Shown here piece by piece: positions 52,144 to 59,535 of a DNA stretch of 64,000 nt. The DNA is taken from contig NZ_JBQKJT010000011.1 of NCBI RefSeq assembly GCF_052117125.1, positions 1 to 64,000 of the forward strand, written 5' to 3'. The notes below the pieces were generated by a model, which saw only the letters and a list, made by a program, of their open reading frames with translations, was not told where the DNA came from and did no database searches. The stretch comes from Avoscillospira_A sp052117125. GTDB lineage: Bacteria; Bacillota; Clostridia; Oscillospirales; Oscillospiraceae. Position 1 is the first letter of the stretch, and every line of letters begins with the position of its first letter. Made by a program: the position numbers and the translations under genes.

Positions 52144-53067
52144 TCAGGTGGGGGAGACGGGGGCGTCGGCAATGCGCTGCATCTGGGCTTTGCGGTACTT
52201 GACCGGCGACAGTCCGGTGGCTTCGGAAAAGCGGCGGATAAAGTGACTGGTGTTGCAGAAGCCCAAAGATTCCGCAATGGAATCAATGGATAAGTTGGTC
52301 TGCACCAGGGCATATTGAGCTTTTTTGATTCGCTGGTTCATGATATACTCCTGGGGCGTCTGGTGGTAATGCTCCTTAAACTGCTTGATAAAGTGCTGGA
52401 GACTGATGCCGCACAGATCGGCCAACTCGGCGTTGGCGATTTTCCGGGACATATGGGCAGTAATATACGCTTCCACCGACAGAAAATTGATAGCGCTGTC
52501 CTCGATCAGCTGCAAGGGATTGGATACCTCGCTGTATTGCAGCATGGACAGGAGTACCCGGTAAAGTTCCAGGGACGGCTGATAGTAGCGGTTGACCATC
52601 AGACGCTGCTGGATGAGACAGACAAGAGCACAGATATCAGGGAAGAGTGGACCTTCCAGCACGGGTCCATGGAGTCCAATCAGGTGGCGGATCAAATCAT
52701 TGGTGTTGGCGCCGTAGAATTCCAGCCATACCTTTCCCATGGGGTCTTTGGGGTCGTTGCGGTATTTGTGGGGCTCATGGGCCGGCAGCAGCACCAGTTG
52801 ATTCCGGTGCAGTTCATACGTCTTGCCGCCATACTCCAGATAGCCGTGGCCTGACAGGATACAGAAGATTTCACAGTAGATGGTGGAGGCGCTGCGCTCT
52901 ACGGCAAAAAGCGTCGGCAGCGCGTGGACAATGCCGGTGCGGTGTACCCGATACAGCAGGGACGTTTCATCCGGTTGAAAAGGGGAAATGTAGTGATAGT
53001 CATGAAAATCACCGTCGCCGTCACAGAGGAACACGTCGGAATAAGAAGCATCTCGAATCATTTCCAT
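52144..53067 (-). CDS. AraC-family transcriptional regulator
   Basis: A 307-residue regulator. The N-terminal about 180 residues form a cupin-like ligand-binding domain (CILSGHGYLEYGGKTYEL, LLPAHEPHKYRND). The C-terminal about 100 residues contain two helix-turn-helix units (NAELADLCGISLQHFIKQFKEHY and SIAESLGFCNTSHFIRRFSEATG). GGGAGGTCC precedes the ATG at 53067. It is probably a sugar-responsive activator; the downstream HAD gene could be co-transcribed. Confidence 0.9.
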   Translation of the reverse strand: MEMIRDASYSDVFLCDGDGDFHDYHYISPFQPDETSLLYRVHRTGIVHALPTLFAVERSASTIYCEIFCILSGHGYLEYGGKTYELHRNQLVLLPAHEPHKYRNDPKDPMGKVWLEFYGANTNDLIRHLIGLHGPVLEGPLFPDICALVCLIQQRLMVNRYYQPSLELYRVLLSMLQYSEVSNPLQLIEDSAINFLSVEAYITAHMSRKIANAELADLCGISLQHFIKQFKEHYHQTPQEYIMNQRIKKAQYALVQTNLSIDSIAESLGFCNTSHFIRRFSEATGLSPVKYRKAQMQRIADAPVSPT

Positions 53068-53104
53068 GGTAGGACCTCCCATCTTCTATATTCATCTTAC
53101 TGGT

Positions 53105-53110
53105 ATTATA
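53105..53110 (-). promoter_or_regulatory. Extended -10 promoter for the AraC gene
   Basis: On the minus strand TGA-TATAAT (TATAAT at 53110-53105). No convincing -35. Confidence 0.5.
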
Positions 53111-53135
53111 TCATAAAAATTGGATACAGGGAAGA

Positions 53136-53166
53136 GCGGGAAGCACGCATGAAACGTGCTTCCCGC
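53136..53166 (-). terminator. Stem-loop after scfB
   Basis: GCGGGAAGCACG pairs with CGTGCTTCCCGC around seven bases. No T-run follows, so it may be an mRNA 3' end rather than a classic terminator. Confidence 0.6.
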
Positions 53167-53221
53167 CCGAACTGGATGGTGTGCAATTCTTTGTGCTGTA
53201 CGTGCTGTGCTCCCGCTGTGC

Positions 53222-54607
53222 TCAGTAGCTTTTGGTGAAACCGGCCTGTGCTACCTGCACCATGATGGCGCATTCGATGCGCTTGCGGAACAGCTGACAG
53301 CCGTATTCATAGATGCCCTTGATGCTGCCGGTGGCGTGATAGGCGTTGGCCGCGCAGCCGCCGGAGCAGTAGAGACGGGCCCAGCAGTCCTTGCAGTCGG
53401 GGCGGGCATAGGCGTTGCACAGCTTGAACTCGTCGCGCAATGCCGTGTTGGTGACGCCGTCCCAGACGTTGCCCATGCTGTAGGCGGGATCGCCCACAAA
53501 CTGGTGGCAGGGGAACAGCTCGCCCCAAGGGGTCACGGCCAGATACTCTGTGCCGCTGCCGCAGCCGGAAATCCGCTTGTAGATGCAGGGGCCGCCCTTG
53601 AGGTCGATCATGTAGTGGTAGAAGGTGAAACCGTTGCCGGCCTCATGACGGCGGATCATCTCTGTAGCCAGAATCTCATATTGTTCGAAGAGCTTGGGCA
53701 GATCCTCCTCCGTCAGGGCGTAGGGCTCGTCGGGGGCGGAGACCACCGGCTCCATGGAAAGCTCCGTGAAGCCCAGGTCGGCCATATGGAAAATATCGTT
53801 GGTGAAGTCCACATTGTCATGGGTAAAGGTACCGCGCATATAGTAGCCTTTACCGCCGCGGCTCTCCACCAGCTTTTTAAATTTGGGCAGGATGATGTCA
53901 TAGCTGCCCTTATCATTGACGGTCCGGCGCAGACGGTCGTGGACTTCTTTACGGCCGTCCAGGCTCAGGACCACATTGTGCATTTCCTTGTTGGTAAACT
54001 CGATCACGTCGTCATCGATGAGCAGGCCGTTGGTGGTCAGGGTAAAGCGGAAATTCTTGTTGTGGAGTTTCTCCTGCTCCCGTGCATAGGCCACCACATC
54101 TTTCACCATCTGCCAGTTCATCAGCGGTTCGCCGCCGAAGAAATCCACCTCCAGATTCCGGCGGGTACCGGAGTGGGCGATGAGGAAGTCAATGGCCTGT
54201 TTGCCCACCTCCAGAGACATGAGGGCCCGGTCGCCCTGGTACTTGCCCTGACTGGCAAAGCAGTAGTTGCAGGTCAGGTTGCAGGTGTGGGCCACATGGA
54301 GACACAGCGCCTTGATGACGGTGTTGCGCTCCTTGAAATCGAAAGCCATATGGGCATACTGGTCCGGGGCAAAGAGTTTGCCCTGCCGTTTCAGGTCTTC
54401 GATGCTGTCCAGGACCTGGCGCAGTTCCTCCTCGGTGACGTCGGGCTGGTCGTGGTACTTCTCCAGCATCCGCCGGATGATCTCCTCGGGCGCCGTGGTC
54501 TCGTAGAGGGCGATGACGTCGTAGGCCACCGGGTCCACCACATGGACCGAGCCGCTGTAGACATCCAGCACGATGCAGTAGCCGTTGAGTTTGTACTGAT
54601 GAATCAT
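53222..54607 (-). CDS. scfB: SCIFF peptide radical-SAM maturase
   Basis: A 461-residue cytoplasmic radical-SAM enzyme that forms Cys thioether cross-links in the SCIFF peptide. Residues 1-90 resemble a PqqD-like peptide-recognition domain. The SAM cluster motif is C109-NLT-C113-NY-C116, followed by FFGGEPLMNW. The SPASM-type Cys-rich C-terminus (CIYKRISGCGSG, FPCHQF, CKDCWARLYCSGGC) holds two auxiliary clusters. Substrate scfA lies 117 nt upstream on the same strand, separated by a hairpin. Homologue: CteB. Confidence 0.95.
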   Translation of the reverse strand: MIHQYKLNGYCIVLDVYSGSVHVVDPVAYDVIALYETTAPEEIIRRMLEKYHDQPDVTEEELRQVLDSIEDLKRQGKLFAPDQYAHMAFDFKERNTVIKALCLHVAHTCNLTCNYCFASQGKYQGDRALMSLEVGKQAIDFLIAHSGTRRNLEVDFFGGEPLMNWQMVKDVVAYAREQEKLHNKNFRFTLTTNGLLIDDDVIEFTNKEMHNVVLSLDGRKEVHDRLRRTVNDKGSYDIILPKFKKLVESRGGKGYYMRGTFTHDNVDFTNDIFHMADLGFTELSMEPVVSAPDEPYALTEEDLPKLFEQYEILATEMIRRHEAGNGFTFYHYMIDLKGGPCIYKRISGCGSGTEYLAVTPWGELFPCHQFVGDPAYSMGNVWDGVTNTALRDEFKLCNAYARPDCKDCWARLYCSGGCAANAYHATGSIKGIYEYGCQLFRKRIECAIMVQVAQAGFTKSY

Positions 54608-54667
54608 AAGGTTCCTCTTTCTATGCGAAAATTATAAGATTACCGATGTATCCGGCCCAAAGACATG

Positions 54668-54700
54668 AAAAATCGCCGCCGGCCGCGCTAGGCGCGGCGG
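54668..54700 (-). terminator. Hairpin between scfA and scfB
   Basis: On the minus strand CCGCCGCGC and GCGCGG...GGCGG pair with a small bulge, followed by CGATTTTT. It probably lets only part of transcription continue from scfA into scfB. Confidence 0.65.
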
Positions 54701-54724
54701 GGCAGCGACCCTTCCAAAATCAAA

Positions 54725-54877
54725 TTACTTGTTCTCGCTGCTCTTCTCGCAGGGCTGGTTGGCAACGCCGCAGGAAGTCTTGCAAGCAGACTGGCAGGAA
54801 GTCTGGCACTCGCCGCAGCCGCCGTTGTGAGCGCTCTGGGCCAGGTCACGGGTCTCCAGGGTCTGAATCCGATTCAT
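54725..54877 (-). CDS. scfA: SCIFF precursor peptide (six Cys), 50 aa
   Basis: A 50-residue RiPP precursor. The leader MNRIQTLETRDLAQSAHNGG is followed by a Cys-rich core with Cys at 21, 24, 28, 32, 36 and 43, including the family-invariant run CGECQTSCQSACKTSC. In the characterised CteA peptide the residue after the fifth Cys (position 37) is the Thr that accepts the thioether from Cys32; here position 37 is Gly. AAAGGAGG precedes the ATG at 54877. scfB follows downstream. The function of SCIFF products is unknown. Confidence 0.95.
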   Translation of the reverse strand: MNRIQTLETRDLAQSAHNGGCGECQTSCQSACKTSCGVANQPCEKSSENK

Positions 54878-54940
54878 AGTAATGGGCCTCCTTTAATGAA
54901 AAATACAGTGGCGGCAACACCGCCTGGTCAACGATTCCAT

Positions 54941-54963
54941 GGCGCAGCACCGACGTGCGCGCC
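54941..54963 (-). other. Stem-loop in the scfA leader
   Basis: GGCGC(A)GCAC and GTGCGCGCC pair around CGAC; a second stem GGCGG/CCGCC lies at about 54910-54924. They would fold in the 5' untranslated region. Confidence 0.45.
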
Positions 54964-54979
54964 CGTTTCGCTTTTATCT

Positions 54980-55008
54980 ATTCAATCATAAATCTTTCCG
55001 TCTGTCAA
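54980..55008 (-). promoter_or_regulatory. scfA promoter
   Basis: On the minus strand TTGACA (55008-55003), 17-bp spacer, TTGAAT (54985-54980) with extended TGA. Confidence 0.6.
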
Positions 55009-55034
55009 TTACAACCGTGTGGATTTGTGAAATT

Positions 55035-56468
55035 TTATCGCGTCTGCGTCACCAGAATCCCATGGGGTGCCAGACCGCTGTCGCTGTGAAGCTGTACACC
55101 GCTGTCGGCAATGTGCTGAAAAGACCATACAATATCCTCGGTCAAAACCTCGCCGGGAACGACCAAGGGGATGCCCGGCGGGTAAATCCAAAGGCTTTCC
55201 GCCATGGTGCGGCCAATGGCCTCCGACATGGGCAGGGGAACAGCGGGAAGCTGTCGGGCTTGGGCAATGGTGTGCCGGACCGGGGGCGGGGGAAGCGTTG
55301 GAAGGACGTAAGGGGGATCGGTGTTGCGACAGAGACTGTCGAGTTCCAGCAAAACGGCACCAAAGCGTTCTAGCGTTTCCGCCGTGTCGCAGCAGCTGGT
55401 CATGGCCAGAACGCCCTGGGGGGCCGTCATCTCTGGTTCCACGCCCCGCTGCCGCAGCAGAGCGGCCAGCCGGGGACCGGTCAGGTCGGTACACTGGGTA
55501 TCGATGAACAGCTTCCCCGGGTCAAAGGCGAAGAAATCGGGATGGCGGCTGCAATCCTCCGCACCATGACAGAGGACCCGCAGATGGCGCAGCGCTCTTA
55601 ACCGCTGATCCAGCTGTTGCAGATTCTGGGCATAGTCGGCAAACAATGCCGGGCCCTGATGCTCCAACAGTTTGAGGCAACGGTGGATGGAACCCATGAG
55701 CAGATAGGAGGGGCTGCTGGTTTGAAAGACGGCCAGAAAGTGGGCCAGCCGTTGGGAGTCCACCAAATCGCCCTGCACATGGGCCAATGCTGTCTGGGTC
55801 AGACTTGGCAGCGTTTTGTGGACGCTTTGAATGACCAAATCGGCTCCGGCCGTCACAGCTCCGCCGGAAAAAGCCGGATGAAAATAGAGATGTGCCCCAT
55901 GGGCCTCATCCACCAGCAGCGGGATACCCCGCCGGTGGCAGATGGCGGCAATGGCAGCAATGTCGCTGATGACACCCTCGTAGGTGGGACTGGTGAGGAC
56001 CACCAGACGGATGTCCGAGTGCTGAGCTAAGCCAGATTCCACCGCTTCGGGCGGCAGGGAAGCGGTCACAGCGAAGGAGGGGTCCACCGGTGGCATCAGG
56101 TAGAACGGCTCCAGATGCAGCAGTTCCACGGCGTGATAGACCGATTTGTGGCAGCCCCGGGCCATGAGAATCCGGCTGCCGAACGGGGCAGCGGCAGCCA
56201 TGGCGGCCAGAATGCCGCCGGAGGAGCCGTTGACCAGATAAAAGGCTCGGGCAGAACCGTACAGCCGGGCTGCCAGCTCCATACCGTCTTTCAGAATCCC
56301 CTCGGCCTCGTGGAGGTTGTCGAAGCCATCGATTTCCGTAATGTCCAGATGCCAGGGCAGTTCTGTGCCGCCCAGGGCGGTACGTTTGTGTCCGGGCATG
56401 TGCATGGGCAGGGAACCGGCGGCGTTATACTGGGCCAGCCGCTCCAACAGATCATCGTAGCGAGCCAT
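55035..56468 (-). CDS. Orn/Lys/Arg decarboxylase-family PLP enzyme
   Basis: A 477-residue fold-I PLP enzyme of the ornithine/lysine/arginine decarboxylase major domain family. MPGHKRT near residue 25 is the family hallmark. SVHKTLPSLTQTA holds the PLP-binding Lys, and DEAHGAH supplies the cofactor Asp. The size matches the short Bacillus SpeA/YaaO type without a wing domain. GGAGACTGACC precedes the ATG. It is 2 nt downstream of the C_GCAxxG gene. Which amino acid it uses cannot be told; the potABCD importer elsewhere in the window hints at polyamine metabolism. Confidence 0.88.
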   Translation of the reverse strand: MARYDDLLERLAQYNAAGSLPMHMPGHKRTALGGTELPWHLDITEIDGFDNLHEAEGILKDGMELAARLYGSARAFYLVNGSSGGILAAMAAAAPFGSRILMARGCHKSVYHAVELLHLEPFYLMPPVDPSFAVTASLPPEAVESGLAQHSDIRLVVLTSPTYEGVISDIAAIAAICHRRGIPLLVDEAHGAHLYFHPAFSGGAVTAGADLVIQSVHKTLPSLTQTALAHVQGDLVDSQRLAHFLAVFQTSSPSYLLMGSIHRCLKLLEHQGPALFADYAQNLQQLDQRLRALRHLRVLCHGAEDCSRHPDFFAFDPGKLFIDTQCTDLTGPRLAALLRQRGVEPEMTAPQGVLAMTSCCDTAETLERFGAVLLELDSLCRNTDPPYVLPTLPPPPVRHTIAQARQLPAVPLPMSEAIGRTMAESLWIYPPGIPLVVPGEVLTEDIVWSFQHIADSGVQLHSDSGLAPHGILVTQTR

Positions 56469-56470
56469 GG

Positions 56471-56923
56471 TCAGTCTCCATTGGAAAAGAGCATCCGTTC
56501 CACAATGGCGGCGGCGTCACCGATGCAGCGCGCACAGGGACGGCTCTCATAATATGCCGCGGTTCGTTTAGCGGGGGTGGGGCAGTCCGGCCCCTCCGAC
56601 ATTCCCAACAAGTCCCGGCAGAGAATGGTGCCGTGGATGGCGCGGAATTGCGCCGCGATTTCCTGGACCTGGGCATATTGGCGGGCTTTGGCGTCGTCGT
56701 CGGCGGGGGAGCTGTAGCCCTCCCGAAGGCCCAGAATCAGAAAGGAGGCGCTGAGTGCGCCGCAGACTTCCCGCAGCCGACCCATGCCGCCGCCGAAGGA
56801 CGAGGCCATGCGGGCGGCGACTTCTTTTGTCAGTCCCAAATCCGGCGCAAAGGCCAGAAGTACCGATTGGGCGCAGTTGTAACCCTCCAGAAAATAGGCC
56901 TGGGCCTGGGATGCGTGATCCAT
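56471..56923 (-). CDS. C_GCAxxG_C_C family redox protein
   Basis: A 150-residue protein of the C-GCAxxG-C-C family. GYNCAQSVLLAF, then SSFGGGMGRLREVCGALSASF, then C in TILCRDLLG and PCARCIGDAA give the four expected Cys positions. The family is thought to be redox-active or metal-binding; its role is unproven. AAAGGAGCGG precedes the ATG. It is upstream of, and almost touching, the decarboxylase gene. A second such domain is at the N-terminus of the 10358 protein. Confidence 0.85.
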   Translation of the reverse strand: MDHASQAQAYFLEGYNCAQSVLLAFAPDLGLTKEVAARMASSFGGGMGRLREVCGALSASFLILGLREGYSSPADDDAKARQYAQVQEIAAQFRAIHGTILCRDLLGMSEGPDCPTPAKRTAAYYESRPCARCIGDAAAIVERMLFSNGD

Positions 56924-57170
56924 GTGGAAACCGCTCCTTTCCTACAATGCAGTATGGAATAGACTGTCAGAGAACCCGTAAAAACTGCCGTAATAGAGCA
57001 GTGGCGTTCGGGAGGCTCAAAGTTCCCTCCACCAAGTTCAATAGACCAGTCATGCAATTTTTGCAAAGTTGAGTTTTCGTTTGAGTTTGTTGAACACTCG
57101 ATTTCGACAAGCTGATGGGATTAGGATACCGCCGGAATCTCATCGTGTCAAGGTGGGGATATCCATAAAA

Positions 57171-57202
57171 TTTCGAGGGGATGGTGGCTTTTTTTCGAGG
57201 GG
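57171..57202 (+). repeat. Tandem direct repeats upstream of the 57324 promoter
   Basis: TTTCGAGGGG occurs at 57171-57180 and 57193-57202, each followed by (A)ATGGT. The 22-bp period is two helical turns. The second copy ends five bases before the -10, so these could be activator or repressor sites. Confidence 0.6.
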
Positions 57203-57204
57203 AA

Positions 57205-57213
57205 TGGTATACT
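57205..57213 (+). promoter_or_regulatory. Extended -10 promoter for the 57324 gene
   Basis: TGG-TATACT, with no convincing -35. Confidence 0.5.
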
Positions 57214-57323
57214 GTGCATGGAACCCAGCACACCGGACGGCAGGGAGCCGCTGGTGCGCGTATCGCACGGAAAACGGGAAATATCCGATTCATATTATCA
57301 GATAGATAAAAGGAGTTTTTGTT

Positions 57324-58598
57324 GTGGAACAGACTATGTATGACTGTTTTGTTCGCATTCTGAAAAAAGAACTGGTTCCCGCATTGGGCTGCACAGAGCC
57401 TATTGCCCTGGCCTATGCCGCTGCCAAGGCGCGGCAGGTGTTGGGTACTTTTCCGGAGCGGGTGGTCACCACCTGTAGCGGCAATATCATTAAAAACGTC
57501 AAAGGTGTTGTGGTGCCTGCCACCGGCGGTCTCCGGGGGATTGAAGCGGCGACGCTCATTGGCGCTGTCGGCGGCGATCCCGAGCGGAAATTGGAGGTGC
57601 TCACCGGTGTCACCGACGAGGATCGGGCCAGGGTCCGCACGCTGCTGGAAGAGAAACTCTGTACAGTCAGATTGTCGGACAGCAGTGCCAAGCTCCATAT
57701 CCTTGTGGAGATGACGGCGGGAGACGACACGGCTCTGGTGGAAATTCTCCACAGCCATACCAATATTGTTCGGATTGAGAAAAACGGCCGGACCCTGTTC
57801 CGCCAGACCGGAGAAGCCGAAGCGCCGTCGGAGAAGGACCCGGACTATGCGCTGCTGGACCTGGAGCATATTCTGGAATTTGCCGAAACAGTTCGGCTTG
57901 ACGACATCCGAGAAATTCTGGACCGGCAGATTCAGTACAATTTGAAGATTGCCGAAGCCGGTCTGTCCGGTACTTATGGCGGCAATGTTGGCAAGACGCT
58001 GCGGGAAGCCTACGGCGACAGTTTCGATGTCATGGCACGGGCGCTGCCCGCCGCCGGGTCCGACGCCAGAATGAGCGGCTGTGAGCTGCCGGTAGTCATC
58101 ATCTGCGGCAGCGGCAATCAGGGCATGACGGCATCGTTGCCGGTCATTGCTTGTGCAAAAGAGCTGGGCGTCAGCGAGGAAAAGCGGTACCGTGCCCTGT
58201 GCGTGTCCAACCTGACAGCGGTCTATCAGAAGCGGGATATCGGACGGCTGTCGGCCTATTGCGGCGCCGTCAGCGCTGCCGCAGGCGCCGGCGTGGGCAT
58301 GATGTATCTGCGGGGCGGCAGTCTGGCGGATATGGCCAATGTGCTCACCTGCACTTTGGCCGATGTGGGCGGTATTCTCTGCGACGGCGCCAAATCCTCC
58401 TGCGCCGCAAAAATCGCGTCTTCTGTGGAGGCGGCCCTGCTGGCCATCCGCATGACGGAGAAGCAGCGGGGCTTCGGCAGCGGCGAGGGCTTTATCAAGG
58501 ATACCATCGGTGAGACGGTGGCAGCCATCTCCACCATAGCCCGGGAGGGAATGCAGGTCACCGACGAGGTGATTCTCGATGTGATGATCAACCGCTGA
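57324..58598 (+). CDS. L-cysteine desulfidase / serine-dehydratase-alpha family (UPF0597)
   Basis: A 424-residue enzyme of the UPF0597/CyuA family, whose members bind a [4Fe-4S] cluster and split L-cysteine to pyruvate, ammonia and sulfide. ALGCTEPIALAYAAAKAR at the N-terminus, NVKGVVVPATGG, SGNQGMT and CTLADVGGILCDGAKSSCAAK are family features with the conserved Cys residues. The start is a GTG at 57324 after AAAGGAG. With cysE-cysS nearby it may balance cysteine levels. Serine as a substrate is an alternative. Confidence 0.88.
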   Translation: MEQTMYDCFVRILKKELVPALGCTEPIALAYAAAKARQVLGTFPERVVTTCSGNIIKNVKGVVVPATGGLRGIEAATLIGAVGGDPERKLEVLTGVTDEDRARVRTLLEEKLCTVRLSDSSAKLHILVEMTAGDDTALVEILHSHTNIVRIEKNGRTLFRQTGEAEAPSEKDPDYALLDLEHILEFAETVRLDDIREILDRQIQYNLKIAEAGLSGTYGGNVGKTLREAYGDSFDVMARALPAAGSDARMSGCELPVVIICGSGNQGMTASLPVIACAKELGVSEEKRYRALCVSNLTAVYQKRDIGRLSAYCGAVSAAAGAGVGMMYLRGGSLADMANVLTCTLADVGGILCDGAKSSCAAKIASSVEAALLAIRMTEKQRGFGSGEGFIKDTIGETVAAISTIAREGMQVTDEVILDVMINR

Positions 58599-58636
58599 GA
58601 CGGTGCCGCGGCGGTCCTGCGCCTCCAGGTTCCCCC

Positions 58637-58665
58637 TTGTAAACTGTGCGGATTTATGCTATCCT
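58637..58665 (+). promoter_or_regulatory. Promoter of the DtxR/MntR-family gene
   Basis: TTGTAA (58637-58642), 17-bp spacer, TATCCT (58660-58665). Confidence 0.6.
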
Positions 58666-58701
58666 AGGAAAAATGCCTGTCAAAGAGGTGCCGATACATT
58701 G

Positions 58702-59100
58702 ATGAAAATATACGAATCTGCGGAGGATTATCTGGAGGCGATTCTGGTGCTCCGGGAGCGCATCGGTCTGGTCCGCTCTATCGACGTGGTCAATGAACTG
58801 GGGTATTCCAAGCCCAGCGTCAGTGTGGCCATGAAGAAACTCCGGGAAAACGGCTATGTGGTGGTGGACGGCGAGGGCCACATCCGACTGACTGAGGACG
58901 GCGAAGCCATCGCCAGCCGCGTCTACAGCAGACACCGTCTGTTGACCCAGTTTTTTATCCGGCTGGGTGTTTCACCGGAGGTGGCGGCGGCCGACGCCTG
59001 CAAAATTGAGCACGACCTCAGTGAGGAGACCTTTGAGAAGATCAAAGCCCATGCTCAGCAGCATGGGGGAGTGCCGGAATCGGAAAGCATGAAAAAGTGA
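58702..59100 (+). CDS. DtxR/MntR-family metal-dependent repressor
   Basis: A 132-residue iron/manganese-responsive repressor with an N-terminal winged helix-turn-helix (about 10-65) and a dimerisation/metal domain, without the C-terminal SH3 domain, as in MntR. Metal-ligand positions read D9, E12, H78, C100, E103 and H104: Asp at the first position is MntR-like, while Cys at 100 is DtxR/IdeR-like. The metal specificity is therefore unclear. The ATG follows AAAGAGGTG at somewhat long spacing, with a TTG one codon earlier as an alternative. A terminator follows. Target genes are not evident. Confidence 0.87.
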   Translation: MKIYESAEDYLEAILVLRERIGLVRSIDVVNELGYSKPSVSVAMKKLRENGYVVVDGEGHIRLTEDGEAIASRVYSRHRLLTQFFIRLGVSPEVAAADACKIEHDLSEETFEKIKAHAQQHGGVPESESMKK

Positions 59101-59110
59101 ATCAGGCAGA

Positions 59111-59156
59111 ATGCCCGAAATGCGTGGTGGTGACACCGCGGGTTTCGGGCATTTTT
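59111..59156 (+). terminator. Terminator of the DtxR/MntR gene
   Basis: ATGCCCGAAA pairs with TTTCGGGCAT, with inner GTGGTG/CACCGC pairing, and is followed by T5. Confidence 0.82.
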
Positions 59157-59535
59157 GCATATGGAAATTCCAAAGGGAATTGTGCAATTTCAATAATACA
59201 TATGGAGAAAAATCAAGCACAATGACAGAATTTTAAAATGTCAATGGATTACTTCGGATTTCTATCAAGAGAACTCATAAAAAAAGTTTTGGTAATCGCG
59301 ATTATTTTTTAAAATTTCCTGATTTTTAACGGAGATTCGGAGACGTTGTATAGAACGACGAATATTTGAGCAAAAACGGACTGTATTTTATACAAATATA
59401 AATGTATCGATAGTTGTATACTGAAAAACGTAGTGCTATAATAAGGAAAAGAATCCGGCGAACGGAACACCGTTTCCGCCGGGTCCTTTGTTGGAACAGT
59501 GTGTATTATTTTGAATGATTGCGAGGGTACTATTT
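59157..59535 (+). promoter_or_regulatory. AT-rich regulatory region of the mdh-fumC-hdr operon
   Basis: About 380 nt of strikingly AT-rich sequence with no plausible gene. The likely promoter is TTGTAT (59414-59419), 17-bp spacer, TATAAT (59437-59442). TTGTATA occurs at 59346-59352 and 59414-59420 and its inverse TATACAA at 59389-59395, the last copy overlapping the -35. The leader contains a hairpin with CCGGCG/CGCCGG arms at 59455-59482. Confidence 0.7.

Larger units (their letters stand above)
56924..57323. other. 400-nt divergent intergenic region
   Basis: It separates the minus-strand C_GCAxxG gene from the plus-strand desulfidase-family gene. It holds a GGAGG/CCTCC hairpin (57011-57030), two TTTCGAGGGG direct repeats (57171, 57193), an extended -10 (57208-57213) and no plausible gene; short frames lack a ribosome binding site. 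I could not identify a convincing minus-strand promoter. Confidence 0.7.

Noticed and set aside
53156..54637. 493-residue plus-strand frame over the scfB region.
   Set aside because: The minus strand encodes a full radical-SAM maturase with CX3CX2C and SPASM motifs, next to its peptide.
54646..54879. Plus-strand 77-residue frame over the scfA region.
   Set aside because: Shadow of the SCIFF precursor on the minus strand, which has the Shine-Dalgarno sequence and the conserved Cys run.
57069..57305. Small plus-strand frame in the 56924-57323 intergenic region.
   Set aside because: No ribosome binding site, no recognisable protein, and it covers the repeats and the promoter.
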